From Dipteronia dyeriana (Eukaryota > Streptophyta > Magnoliopsida > Sapindales > Sapindaceae), in the NCBI GenBank assembly GCA_032871835.1, contig CM065303.1:55528597-55592596 (forward strand): 64,000 bases of DNA, given 5' to 3'. Below the pieces are notes generated by a model. It searched no databases and was not told where the DNA came from. It saw only the letters and a list, made by a program, of their open reading frames with translations. Positions 40,250 through 50,756 of this stretch are shown one piece after another (position 1 is the stretch's first letter; each line of letters opens with the position of its first letter). A program made the position numbers and the translations under genes.

Positions 40250-42255
40250 GGCAGCAAGACTAGTAGAGACCAAGTGGCTCCTCACTTCCTGTACAGGGTC
40301 GGTCAACGCCCAAGTGAGCTACTGAGCTCCTGGTTTGTTCCAGCATGTTTCAGAGCCACATTTCAGTTACTAAGGACATCTAGGATCCTAAGCATGTTTC
40401 TAGATCAGTATCAGACTAGTTGCTCCTCTCTATTCATACCAAGCCATTCAACGCCTTAATGACCCACCGTTATCCCAATCCATTCGGGGAAAGCCCAGAA
40501 GCTTCCTATATTTGGTAAGGCATTCTACATTCCTAAGCAAGCCTCTGGTGCAACACGATCGGTAAAGGCATAATGGCTCCTTACTTTGTGTTCCAGGCCG
40601 GTCAATGCCCAAGTGAGCCCCTAAGCTCCCAGTTCATTCCACGAGGGTCCAGAGCTTCATTTCAGCTGTTGGGGACTTCTAGGATCCCAAGCATGCCTTT
40701 AGACCAGTATCATACCAGTGGCTTCTCTACACTTGTACCGGGTCATTCATTGCCCTAGCTAGCCACCGTGGTCTCGATCCACCACCCTAGTTAGTCTCAA
40801 CGACAGTAGCAGCTTCTTCTTCGTGGTTCCACTGCTTGGTTAGAAGAAGAGTCACCATCCCCTAGCACTGCTACTTTGAAGCCAGCTTCCGCCACCATGG
40901 TCGGATCTGTCTGAATCATCATGGGCTACTATCTCCTCAACTGGATCAGTCTGGACTCCCTCTTCCTTGGTAAGATCAGTCTAGATCTCTACCTCCTTGA
41001 CAGGTTCAGACGAACATGTACGTAAGTTTGATGCTCCTCTTACATCCCAAACTCTTGCAGCAACCTATATCTGCCAGACCAGTTCGAACCTCCACTTCCT
41101 TGGTAGGATCGATCTAGACATATACCTCCTTGATGGGTTCAGATGTGGAGGTATGAGGCTTTAAAACTCATCATGCATCATAAAATTCTACATTAGTAAG
41201 GGAATTTGAGGCATTTCTACCTCAGTACGACTCAGTATAAAGATAGAGATGAGCACTAAGTCCTCCCCATCATTTGCACACCCAGTGGCTCAAGAAGAAC
41301 TGGCTTCAGTAGGAGTAGAACCACCTAACTCCGTAACTTTCTCCATGATCCCCTCTTGGTTCCATCCTTCAATGACACTCAAGTCAAAAAGGGGCGGAAA
41401 AGCTTGAGCTATCTGGTAAAAAGCTTAGTAGCATCCTTCAGCAAAAGAAATATCCACTTTGGTACTTCAAAGGTTGCCACATTGCTGTACAGAGTTTAGA
41501 CCACTTCCTCCAGATTTTTTCTTCTCCTTCAGAGCGATCCTTACGAGGCAAGATGCATGGACTTGAGTCTTTCCATCTCATATGAATATTGCATTCACTC
41601 CCATCTATCTGCGCCTCAGCCACATTTGCCTTAACTCTTATCAAGGATTTGTTCAGGACGATCGCTCCCCTCGCTGCCTTGGTCATCTCCTTATTAGTCT
41701 GTCCAATATCGGCCTTAACAACGTCAGCCCACACCTAAAGAGTATCAAACCAGTGGCTCCTCTCCATTGATACCAGGCCACTTAACGCCCTAGCGAGCCA
41801 CCGATGTCACGATCCATTCGGGAAGATCCCAGAGTCTTCCTACCTTTGTTGAAGCCTCATACATGCCTAAGCAAACCTCTAGGGGTAGCACCACAACTAA
41901 AAGACATGTGGTTTCCTCACTTATTATATTGGGCCCCTCACAGCGCCCATGTGAGCTGCCTAGGTCCCAATTCATTTGAGCAAAGACCAGAGCCCCTTCT
42001 CAGTTGCTAGGGTCTCTTTGAAGCACGAGCATGCCTCTGGACCGATATCAGGCTAGTGGTTCTTCACTTATTGTTCTAGGCCCCTTACAGGGCCCATATG
42101 AGTTACTGAGGTCCCAGTTTATTCAAATGGAATCTCAAGCCCATTATAATTTTAGAGGATTCTCATCTGCCCAAAGTAGGCCTCTAGGCCGGTTACATTA
42201 CTTGTGGACTAGAAGCTCGCCATTTTCTTTAGTTCTCCAAAAAGGTCCAACTTAA
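40250..42255. repeat. Dispersed repeat modules in the LARD interior
   Basis: At least four degenerate copies of a module are seen near 40265, 40570, 41905 and 42055. Each carries a 'GTGGCTCCTCACTT' phrase, a 'GGTCGGTCAACGCCCAAGTGAG' type phrase and a 'CCCAGTTCATTC' phrase. The copies are separated by related filler such as 'CCTAGCGAGCCACCG'. ORFs of 60-167 codons here share the repeat periodicity and show no known domain. Confidence 0.65.
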
Positions 42256-42502
42256 GAAGGTTTCTCCTAGTGATCGGTCCACAATAACAAGCACTTTAGC
42301 GGAAAGTCACTCTATTTCCTGGAGTGCTGATCACTTCAAAAGGTTTTACCCTTGAAGTCTGCAGTAGCAAGGTGAGCATTGACCGGTTTCGTCTAGAGTT
42401 GTATCGCCATGAGTTTGTATCTCTTTTGATTTTGATCTCCATGATAGTTCTCCTATAATCACCATTCGTCTATGATTGAGACCAAGAGGTACACAGAGCT
42501 CA

Positions 42503-42930
42503 TGATGCCCTAGACCGGATTAATCCCTCCAAGAGGATCTCCTTGACTAGGAGAGCTACATAGTGCTTCTGATGCCCTAGACCGGATTAATCCTTTCAGG
42601 ATGATCGCCTTAACTAGGAGAACTACACAGAGCTTCTGATTCCTTGGACTGGATTAGTCCCTTTAAGAGAACTACATAACGCTCAAGATGCCCTAAACCA
42701 GATTAATCCCTTAAGGATGATCGCAGTGACCAGGAGAGCTACACAATGCTCTTGATGCTCTGAACCGGATTAATCCATTCAGGAGGATCACCGTGACAAG
42801 AGAGCCACCCATCGGTCTTGATACCTTGGACCAGATTCATCATTCTAGGAGGATCACCTTGACTAGGAGAGATGCATAGTGCTCATGATGCCCTGGTCTG
42901 GATTAATCCCTTTGGAGGATCGCCATGGTA
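42503..42930. repeat. 67 bp tandem array in the LARD interior
   Basis: Units begin TGATGCCCTAGACCGGATTA (42503, 42570 and so on), with GAGGATC(G/T)CC and TTGACTAGGAGAGCTACA. Six or so units follow, some shortened. The period is not a multiple of three, so this array cannot be a coding repeat. Confidence 0.85.
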
Positions 42931-42949
42931 TTTCGATAATGATCACTTC

Positions 42950-43797
42950 AAGACCAGGGATTGGTCGAGGAAGCCCCCTCACTACCCTTGATGCCTTGGC
43001 CGAGAAACACCCTCTGCTAAGAAGGGTCTAGTTTGTAAGGTATAATTGCTTGCCAGATCACACGACCAGGACAACCAATTAGCATTCCTGATGCCTTGGT
43101 CGGGCTACCAACCCCAAGAAGTTTCTGAGCGTAAGAGCACAGTTGCCTGTTAGATCACAAGACCAAGACACCAAATGGTCATTCTTCTACCCTGGTCGAG
43201 CCAACCCCGCTAGGAAGGATCTGGATGGCATAGTTGCCTACTAGGATCATTTCGCCATTTCGTCGGTTCACTTAAGTACCAGGATTTATAAAACAGGAAT
43301 GCCCGGTACCCAGATTCGCCTACATGCATTCACCTAAGTACCAAGATTCCTGGAACAGGAATGCCAGGTACCCCAGATTGGCCACAAGAGCCTCATCCCA
43401 ATTGATTGAGCAGTACAGTTTGTCATATCTTACCTTTCTCAATTATCAGATTTTATACTAACTAGAGTGACAGAAGTTCTACCTAAGGGAATATCCCTAA
43501 CAGTGGTCTGCAATTGCTTATTTATTTTACAGGAACGCCAAACACCCGAATTCACCTATGTTTCACTTATAAACAAAGACCTTGAGTGAAAGTGGCCCTA
43601 GTTGCCTACCAGGTTCTTTACGCCTAAGTACTAGGACTTCTGATATTGGAATGACTAGTACCCTGATTCGCCTAAGTCAAACATGTTGGGAACGGTTTTC
43701 ATTTCAAGCAATGATTTCCAGTAGGAAGCGATATATGAAATTCTTCAAGTAGAACAAGATCCTGACTCTAACCATAACTATATACCGGTGTTCAAGT
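42950..43797. other. 3' spacer of the LARD interior
   Basis: Contains repeated 'CTAAGTACCAGGATT...GGAATGCC(C/A)GGTACCC' phrases (about 43270-43380) and a GGTCGAGGAAGCCCC block that matches, inverted, the spacer of the coding relative at about 54060. No gene. Confidence 0.55.
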
Positions 43798-43810
43798 CAG
43801 GAGGGACTTC
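43798..43810 (+). other. Polypurine tract of the LARD
   Basis: AGGAGGGACTTC lies immediately before the 3' LTR. The coding relative has TAGGGGACTTC at the same place on the other strand (50676-50686). Confidence 0.65.
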
Positions 43811-46800
43811 TATTAATAGCCTTTTTTAACAGAGGTCCAATAAAGAACTTTCCATCTGCTTGGTGCTTGGTACTTGGTAGGTCCTACCCTGTAGAATCTA
43901 GATCAGGACCGGTACCTAGATACCGAGGATACTTGATACCATGGACTGATAAGAAGTCAACACCACATCCCATATACTAGTAGTTATCAAGTAGAACTGA
44001 TACCACGACACCTTCTACCTAGTACCTAGGTAAGTACCTAGGTACGACGGTACATCTTGCCTGGAATTTAGGTACCATGACACTAACCCGGTAACCAAGT
44101 ACCGCGATACCACTTTGAGGTTCGTCCGGGTATGTATCCTACCTGCCCAGTACGAAGAATGGTATTAAGAAGGTACTAACCTACCAGAACAAGGCCAACA
44201 AAAATAGATTATATGGTAAGGTACTCACCATAAGAATACATAGCCAGAACCATCGTTTTTCCTCCATAAACGAATAAGAGACAGTTGACTTCTCTGGCCA
44301 TTTACAACGCCATTAATGGAGAAAGTCAACCCTAATTAATAGGGACAATCAACCCCATTAATGGAAGATCAGTCAACTCTTTAATGGTCATTCACAACGC
44401 CATTAATGAGTCAATTCAATCAATACCAAATCAGTGTTCCTATGATTACGAATTAATTGGCTAAATTAATGGAGTGGGTAACAAGAAAGAGTCTAAAGAG
44501 GAAACAAACACATCTTCTCCAAGATATCCTCTACAAACCAATTCTTCAGGGTCAATACATTAAACAGAAAATCTCACCAATTAAAGAAGGAGATCAGTCT
44601 AGAGATCTTCATCTTGCATGCCAAGAATTAACCTGAACCACAATGTGTATAAATACACTGGTAAAAGCACATAGAAAGGGGGATTTGACGCTTGATTTGA
44701 GACCTATCTCACTGCTCATATACATGCCTAAATGGCACATTGCCTGATTCTCCTTATATCACCATTGTAGTGTTATCTCAGCTACATGTATTACCTCTCC
44801 CTAAGATATATCAGGAATGGTTAACATTTGATTACTATCGTAAGCTCTCTAGAGCGTTTACGTTGTACCAATCCGCCATCTTTGTAAGCTCCCAGGTGCA
44901 CTTATTATATATATACATGGAAAGGTCTTTCTCCCTCATCTGGATACTGCCTCGGGGTTTTTTAACATATGATCATTCATGATGTTTTTTCCCTCTTTGT
45001 CTGTCCACATCTACCAAAAAGGCTTGTTTTTCTCATCTATCTCTTGTATTATGCAAGTGTGTATATATGAAAGCTAGGTGCCGACCATGACAGTCCTAGC
45101 TCTTTTTTCTACCTATCAGTATATCATGCTACCGCTCTAAAGGAGTTAGGAGAACCAAGACAGGTCTCGACCTCTACCAAAAATACCTAGAGGTGAGGAG
45201 TCACTAACGGGTGGTCCTATCTGTCACGACCACAACTATATCAATCAGGTGTACCGATCATTCCTTATTGCTTGCTATATGGGTCGGCAAAACTATCGAG
45301 GAGTAGAGATCCTACGTCCTTGCAAGCTATTTGGATTGAGGTCACCTCGAGAAAAGACCGAGTGCCAGGATCAAGATACCAGGATAAGGGTACCGGGACA
45401 AATGACTTATGTTAGGTTCTAGATTTGTGTTGGCTTGATTAAATAACAAAACTTCATTTCTTTGTAATGCTTAGTTGATTAAGTGGTTCATGATGATAAG
45501 AGCTTCAAGGAAGAAAAGAAACTTCTCATGATGCAAAGTTCATCTTCAAGTCTTGAATGCTAAGGTATCGAGATCCTTCTTCCTCTTGCAAGGCGTAGGC
45601 GCACACACACACAATTTATTCATATGTGTCCCTGCTTAGTTGTGCATCATTAAATACGCATATACACACAATTCATACATTTGTGTCCCTGCATCGTAGC
45701 ACATCATTTGGTATAACATATTCACACACTTGAAGTTGAATGCTCATGCATTTGGTATGAAAGTAACATGTTTTGGAAAATGCATGATTGGAGACTATCT
45801 CTATATAGTTTGCATTCTTGTGTGAAATGTGTTTGTTTGTTTATATGTTTGTATAACATGGATATTGAACTTGATTTTATCCTTAGATTTTTCATGATTG
45901 ATTTCCGGTCATTTCGGTTACTCAAACTATTGATTTCGAGTTCTAAGTCAAAAGATACTACACTTTCAACTCATGTTACATACATTGTCTTCGTCTTTAT
46001 ATATTGAGTCAAATTCTTATTTTATGGGTTGAGTATCTTATATGTCCATGTCCATGTCCATGTCCATGAGGGAGTATCAGTTTGTAATCTTCAAACGGAT
46101 TGGAATTCAAAGTTTGGAGGCCAAAGAACTGCCGAAGAACGCTAGAGGAGCGCAAGGGGTGATGTGTGATGGCTCAAGCCATCACCATGCACCATCCCAA
46201 GATGGCGCGTGGCCATCTCGGCCCCAAATGTGTTCTGTCCCGAGATGCCCATGCGCCATCTCAGGGAGACACTAATGAAAGGGGGCAAAATTTTCATTTG
46301 GTCATTCTCTCTTTAAATCCTCTCATTCCCTCTCATTCTTTACAAGTTGAGAAAATTGAAATTGAAGAATAAGTGCAGAAATTTTCTCTCAACATTTTTG
46401 TTTTTGTTTTTGTGATAACTTCTTCATTTCTACTCCGAATCACTTGATTCAATAACCGATTTCGAGTGTCTTCAATAGTTCTACAAACTCAAAGCATTTA
46501 CAGAACCAAAGGATGTCTATATTTTTCGTTGTTATATAATCTTCAGTTCGTGGTTTGCATCCTTGTTGATAAAATCATCTTCTTCTTAGTTTTCTTCTTA
46601 GATCTTCTTATTGATTGATGTTGTTTGATTACGAAGCATGACTAGGATGATTTTGATATCATTTTGTGGTTTGTTGATTTGATTTTCAAGTTTAGCTAGA
46701 TTTGTGATATATTGAATGATTTGTGCTAAACTTGATAAACATGAAATTGCTTCTAGAAATCTTTTGTTCTTATGCTTGATTGATTGATTGTTTCTAGATC

Positions 46801-47819
46801 TAATTTCATTTTCTAAGAACTAGGTTGTGTTTCAATTGGTGTCTATATCTTCATATCTATGTTCTTAGTTGATAACATGCTTAGGTTGTCTAGATACATT
46901 TATGATTGTTCTTGAAAGCATAATCTAGCTATCTAGTTGCATGTCCGTAGAATTTGTTGATCATCATTTTCTATGTCGAGTGCTTGTTTGCGTTTTGCAT
47001 TCATAATCACTTAGATGTCTTGTGAAGAGGTAGAAAGTCTCATATCTTAGAGTGATTCTTTGATTTGAGCAATTGTAAGTCTTAGCTAAAGTCGGGAGGA
47101 CTTGGATAGCTAAGCAAGTGGAAGTCTCGACAAGAGGTGTGAGACCTCTGATTTTTTAGCAAGAAAGTCTTGACTAGAGTCGGGAGGACTCGGATAGTTG
47201 AGCAAGAAGTCTTGCCTAGGGTCGAGAGGATCCGGATAGGTGAGCAAGGAATCTTCCTAGAGACATGGGGTCTTGGATAGGAAGTCGGCTTAGTAAATCA
47301 CTAGGTTCAAGAATAGAGTGAGAGCGATAGCTTGTAGAGCATGTGTGATTGCTTGAGTGTGTAACTCTATTTGAAATAGTGGATTTGCTTTTACTGGTGG
47401 TTATGGTATCAACCCGTGGATGTTTCCTCTTCGGAGGTTTACCACGTAAATATTGTGTGTCATTGTTTGCAATTTTCATTAAGCAATGTTAGAATTGCAT
47501 TGTTTTTAAAAGAAGATAAAAATTGGAGCATATACCTATTCACCCCTAGGTATATTCACACTATAAACATAAAGGGAATTTCAACTTGGACATGCCCGCC
47601 ATTCCAGTAAAGGAATCTCAAGCGCCATGTTTCCTCCATATGCACGAAGCCCGACGGGTAGGGAGGACTTACATACTACCTAGCTACACCATGCTCTGTA
47701 TTCATACAAGATCACCGTGGTATGAGGAACCTACCCCCCGCAGCCTACCGGATAGCGGGTTAAGGGTGTTGATCGAAAATCCACTAAATTCCTCACCTAT
47801 AGTGGATTTTCGATTAACA
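43811..47819 (+). mobile_element. 3' LTR of the LARD, split by a solo LTR
   Basis: It begins TATTAATAGCC (TG mutated to TA) and ends TCGATTAACA. Without the insertion (45410-47583 plus one TSD copy) it is about 1.83 kb, close to the 5' LTR. It shares the GGTACC/GTAC-rich start, the TATAAATACACTGG element (about 44650) and the final GTTAAGGGTG(C/T)TGAT block. The divergence between the two LTRs is visible throughout, so the insertion is not recent. Confidence 0.8.
45410..47583 (+). mobile_element. Solo LTR, family X, copy X3 (2.17 kb)
   Basis: It begins TGTTAGGTTCTAGATTTG and ends AAAGGGAATTTCA. The flanks ACTTA (45405-45409) and ACTTG (47584-47588) match at 4 of 5 bases. Because both edges are clear, this is the reference copy for X1 and X2. 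It contains (CACACA) and (CCATGT)n tracts near 45605 and 46044, and the phrase ACCTATTCACCCC near its end. Confidence 0.75.
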
Positions 47820-47829
47820 AAATTAAGTT

Positions 47830-49420
47830 TATAAATAAAATTTTGATTGAAAAACAATCCTTAAAAATTTCATTAAATGTAGAGTTTATTTATAAAAATT
47901 ATATTTTTGTTAACGAATTCAAAGCAGCAGTAAAGTGGATAAGACAAGAATTGCATGTGATAGGTTCAACAGACCGTGAGAACAAAAGATTAATTGTAAT
48001 TGGTATGGTGATGAGATGGAGTTGATGGGTGTGTAAAAGGTGACTGGTGGCCGAATGAGGTGCTAAGAAAAGCACACCATCGTGCTAGCGTGAACACAAC
48101 AACCACACTGAAATCTAAAAATGAAGTGCGTGCAAGTGTGATTGTGAAAATGATGCACACAAATAAACAATTACAACGCAAATGCAAGATGAACAAAACA
48201 TGCATGAGGTGTGTGTGAGCACCTAATCTCTTCAAGAATTAAAGTCAAGTGATATGAAGCTTTTGATCTTGAAGTCATGAAGATGCTTGGAAGTTTGCCT
48301 TGATAATCATCAAGAAGACCTAAGCTACCCAATACCCAATACCCAATAATCCCCAATGTGGTATGTCATAAAATAAGTCAATTACAAAAATAGAGGTCCT
48401 TACAACCTATATGAATGCTCATAAAGACCTAACGAAATAAAGGTATGCAAATCTAAAACCAAGTCTTTAAACATATCCCAATCAACACACGTTGTCACAA
48501 GATATAATAAAACAATAACTTTGCAATCAAGAAATGTAATCATTAAGGTATCTTGGTAGATAAGACACTAGATGATAAGTACATAAGAGTTTTAACTTAC
48601 CAAGTCAATATGCTATGAAGACCCACACCTAATTAAAGCTTGATGATGCTTGTTGCATGAGGGTTTGGGATTTAGAGAGTTAAAAATCCAATCTTGGAAC
48701 CTCTCTTTCTCAATAGAACTCTAAGAGACACTCTAAGGTTTTTATTTAGGAGTTGTTTGAAATAAAAAGAGAGAAGATGATGTATTTGTATGATCCAAAA
48801 ATGAGCAGCAATAAAATAGCCAAATGCCTAAAAAAAGGAAAATTGGTGACCAAAGGTCACCGATTCCACTGGAATCATTTGACGCTTCAAATCGTTGGCT
48901 CCCAACCGCCGAATCCATTGGAGGAAATCGGTAATTCAAACGGCGGCCTCCGACCGTCGAATTCCATAATTCATGGAAAATCAAAAGAAGAAGATGCCTT
49001 CTCAAGCGGTTGATCACCGTACAAAAGAAATACACAATCGTGAACACACAAATGTTTTAGATCAAACAAACGGGAAAAAATTAAACTACACTTAAAGCTA
49101 GAAATGAAATTCAAGTGTGTTTGTGTAATGAATGCATAACACAAAGAAGAAAGTTCACAAGGCAAGAGCAAATTTAAATGCATGAAATTGTGTGTGTGTG
49201 TGTGTGTATGTGTGTGTGTGTGTGTGTGTGTGTTTGTGGGTGCACACACTAATCTCTTCAAAAAGTTAAAAAATAGTGAGCTACCTTGTTTGAAGATTTT
49301 TGGGATCTCAGAAGTTTGTTGATGAAGAATCACGATTAGAGACCTAAGCTGCCCAATTACAAATAATCCCAATATGGTTTGTCAACGAAATATGTTAATC
49401 AAAATATGAGGAACTTACAA
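47830..49420. repeat. Region with a diverged direct duplication
   Basis: Segments at about 48040-48430 and 49020-49420 run in parallel: GTGAACACA, a GTGTGTGT tract, the phrase CTAATCTCTTCAA, GAGACCTAAGCT(A/G)CCCAAT, ATAATCCCAATGTGG/ATAATCCCAATATGG, then CTTACAA. The 600 bp between them holds no assigned gene. This may be an unrecognised LTR or a tandem duplication. Confidence 0.5.
49188..49233. repeat. (GT)n microsatellite
   Basis: About 22 GT units with one interruption (TATG near 49208), inside the right copy of the direct duplication. Confidence 0.9.
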
Positions 49421-49645
49421 ATATCTCATGTATGTCTTGTTGGATATGAAATATCCCATATATATCATATTAGACATGAAATATCTCAAGTATGTCATGT
49501 TGGGCATGAAATATCTCATGTATGTCATGTTAGGCATGAAATATCCCATTTATGTAGTATTTCATGTAAGAGATGAATATCCCACATATATCATGTTGGG
49601 CATAAAATATCTCATGTATATTATGTAAGACATGAAATATCCCTT
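49415..49645. repeat. 30 bp minisatellite, left block
   Basis: About seven units of 30 bp that read ATATCTCATGTATGTC, then ATGTTGGACATGAA with variants. One unit is irregular near 49555-49580. The same unit recurs at 56765-56880, on the other side of the truncated Gypsy element. Confidence 0.9.
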
Positions 49646-49651
49646 AACAAT

Positions 49652-50675
49652 TGTTAGCCGAAAATTCGCTCAAGGTAAGAAATTTCAATTAACACCCTCA
49701 GGACCACTACCCTGGTGGATCGCGTTCGGGGTTAGGTACCTTCGATACAAGGTACCCGTGTAAGTTTAATAAGAAGATGAGAACAAAAAAAATGGTGGAA
49801 TAAGCAATGTTCTTCTTATTATCAATAAATCAAGATAGAATCTCTAGTACAACGAAATGGGACACTCAATCACTCTCTCTGTATTTCGCTTCAACGAATG
49901 GAGATGGTGAACCCGTTTATGTCGATAAGTGGATACTACTCACAATAGCGATGGCTCTTAAGGCCTTTTGATCTCGATCCCCTATTCGTTAATACTCTCT
50001 TATTTATACATGAAGTCTATAGATTTCTCTTGGAGAACAAGTCGGAGGTCAACGGATTGATCCTCTTTCCTCGTTCGAAGGGATTTTCTGTTTAATGCGA
50101 TTGATCCTAGAGAATTGGCGAAGAATATCTTGGCGGGAAAGGGTGTTTGTTTCCCCTTTAAACTCTTCAATTATGACGATGTACATGTGGAGTTCATCCA
50201 CAATGTTTGGTGAATAATCCGATGTCATCTGTTGGTAGTGTAGCACCTCAGAGCGTCGACCTGGTGATATGGCGGGGTACTAGTCTGTTGTCGGGGTACT
50301 CTGAGGTATCGTCTTTGTAGTGCTTGGTCAATATAGATTGCGAGGTACCTTAGGGTACCTCACCAGTAGCGAAGCGCTTTGTTGATCTTACTGGAGCCTG
50401 ACAGGCATCTTTTTTTCTATTAGAATGGTAGGATGTGTACCTCAGTGAGCTAACGAGACAATGTCAAGGTAACTTGATGCCAGCTGGGCGGTTCGTATAA
50501 GGGCGAGAGCTTTATCCAGCTCTTACCACAATGTCGAAGTACCTGGATCATGTTATATCTGGTACTGCGAGGTATACCACCGCACTAGGTGCCTACGTAG
50601 TATATGGAGGTGTTCTCAGGCTCTAACCAGGTGGAAAATTTCACTTAGACCCCTTACCAAAAATGGCTTTTAACA
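49652..50675 (-). mobile_element. 3' LTR of the truncated Gypsy element (1.02 kb)
   Basis: On the - strand it starts TGTTAAAAGCCATTTTTGG and ends TTCGGCTAACA. It is shorter than the LARD LTRs but is likewise rich in GGTACC (49735, 49751 and two sites near 50343-50360) and GTAC. Confidence 0.8.
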
Positions 50676-50688
50676 GAAGTCCCCTATG
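50676..50688 (-). other. Polypurine tract
   Basis: Reads CATAGGGGACTTC on the - strand, immediately before the LTR start TGTTAAAAGCC. Confidence 0.65.
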
Positions 50689-50756
50689 ACTTGAACACCC
50701 GTGATTGATTTGGGGTAGGTGGTCAGGCTGCTGACACCGTTGCTTCAGCGAAAAGA

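Larger units (their letters stand above)
37243..47819 (+). mobile_element. Non-coding LTR retrotransposon (LARD type) of the Tat-like family
   Basis: Two direct LTRs (37243-39096, and 43811-47819 with an insertion) enclose 4.7 kb with a primer-binding site and a polypurine tract but no gag or pol. The flanks GAATT (37238-37242) and AAATT (47820-47824) match at 4 of 5 bases. The LTR edge (TGTTAAAAGCC) and the GGGACTTC tract before it match the coding element on the - strand at 49652-56757, as does a CGAGGAAGCCCC block in the interior. It looks like a deletion derivative that depended on a coding relative. Confidence 0.8.

Noticed and set aside
39956..40459. 167-codon ORF in the LARD interior
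   Set aside because: It runs through repeat modules and shares their periodicity. No gag-like motif or zinc knuckle is present.
48971..49372. 133-codon ORF on the - strand with a His/Thr run
   Set aside because: The His-Thr run is the translation of the (GT)n microsatellite, and the rest is repeat DNA without a domain.
49415..49645. CRISPR-like regularly spaced repeat
   Set aside because: The 30 bp units are contiguous with no unique spacers, so it is a minisatellite. The window is plant nuclear DNA.
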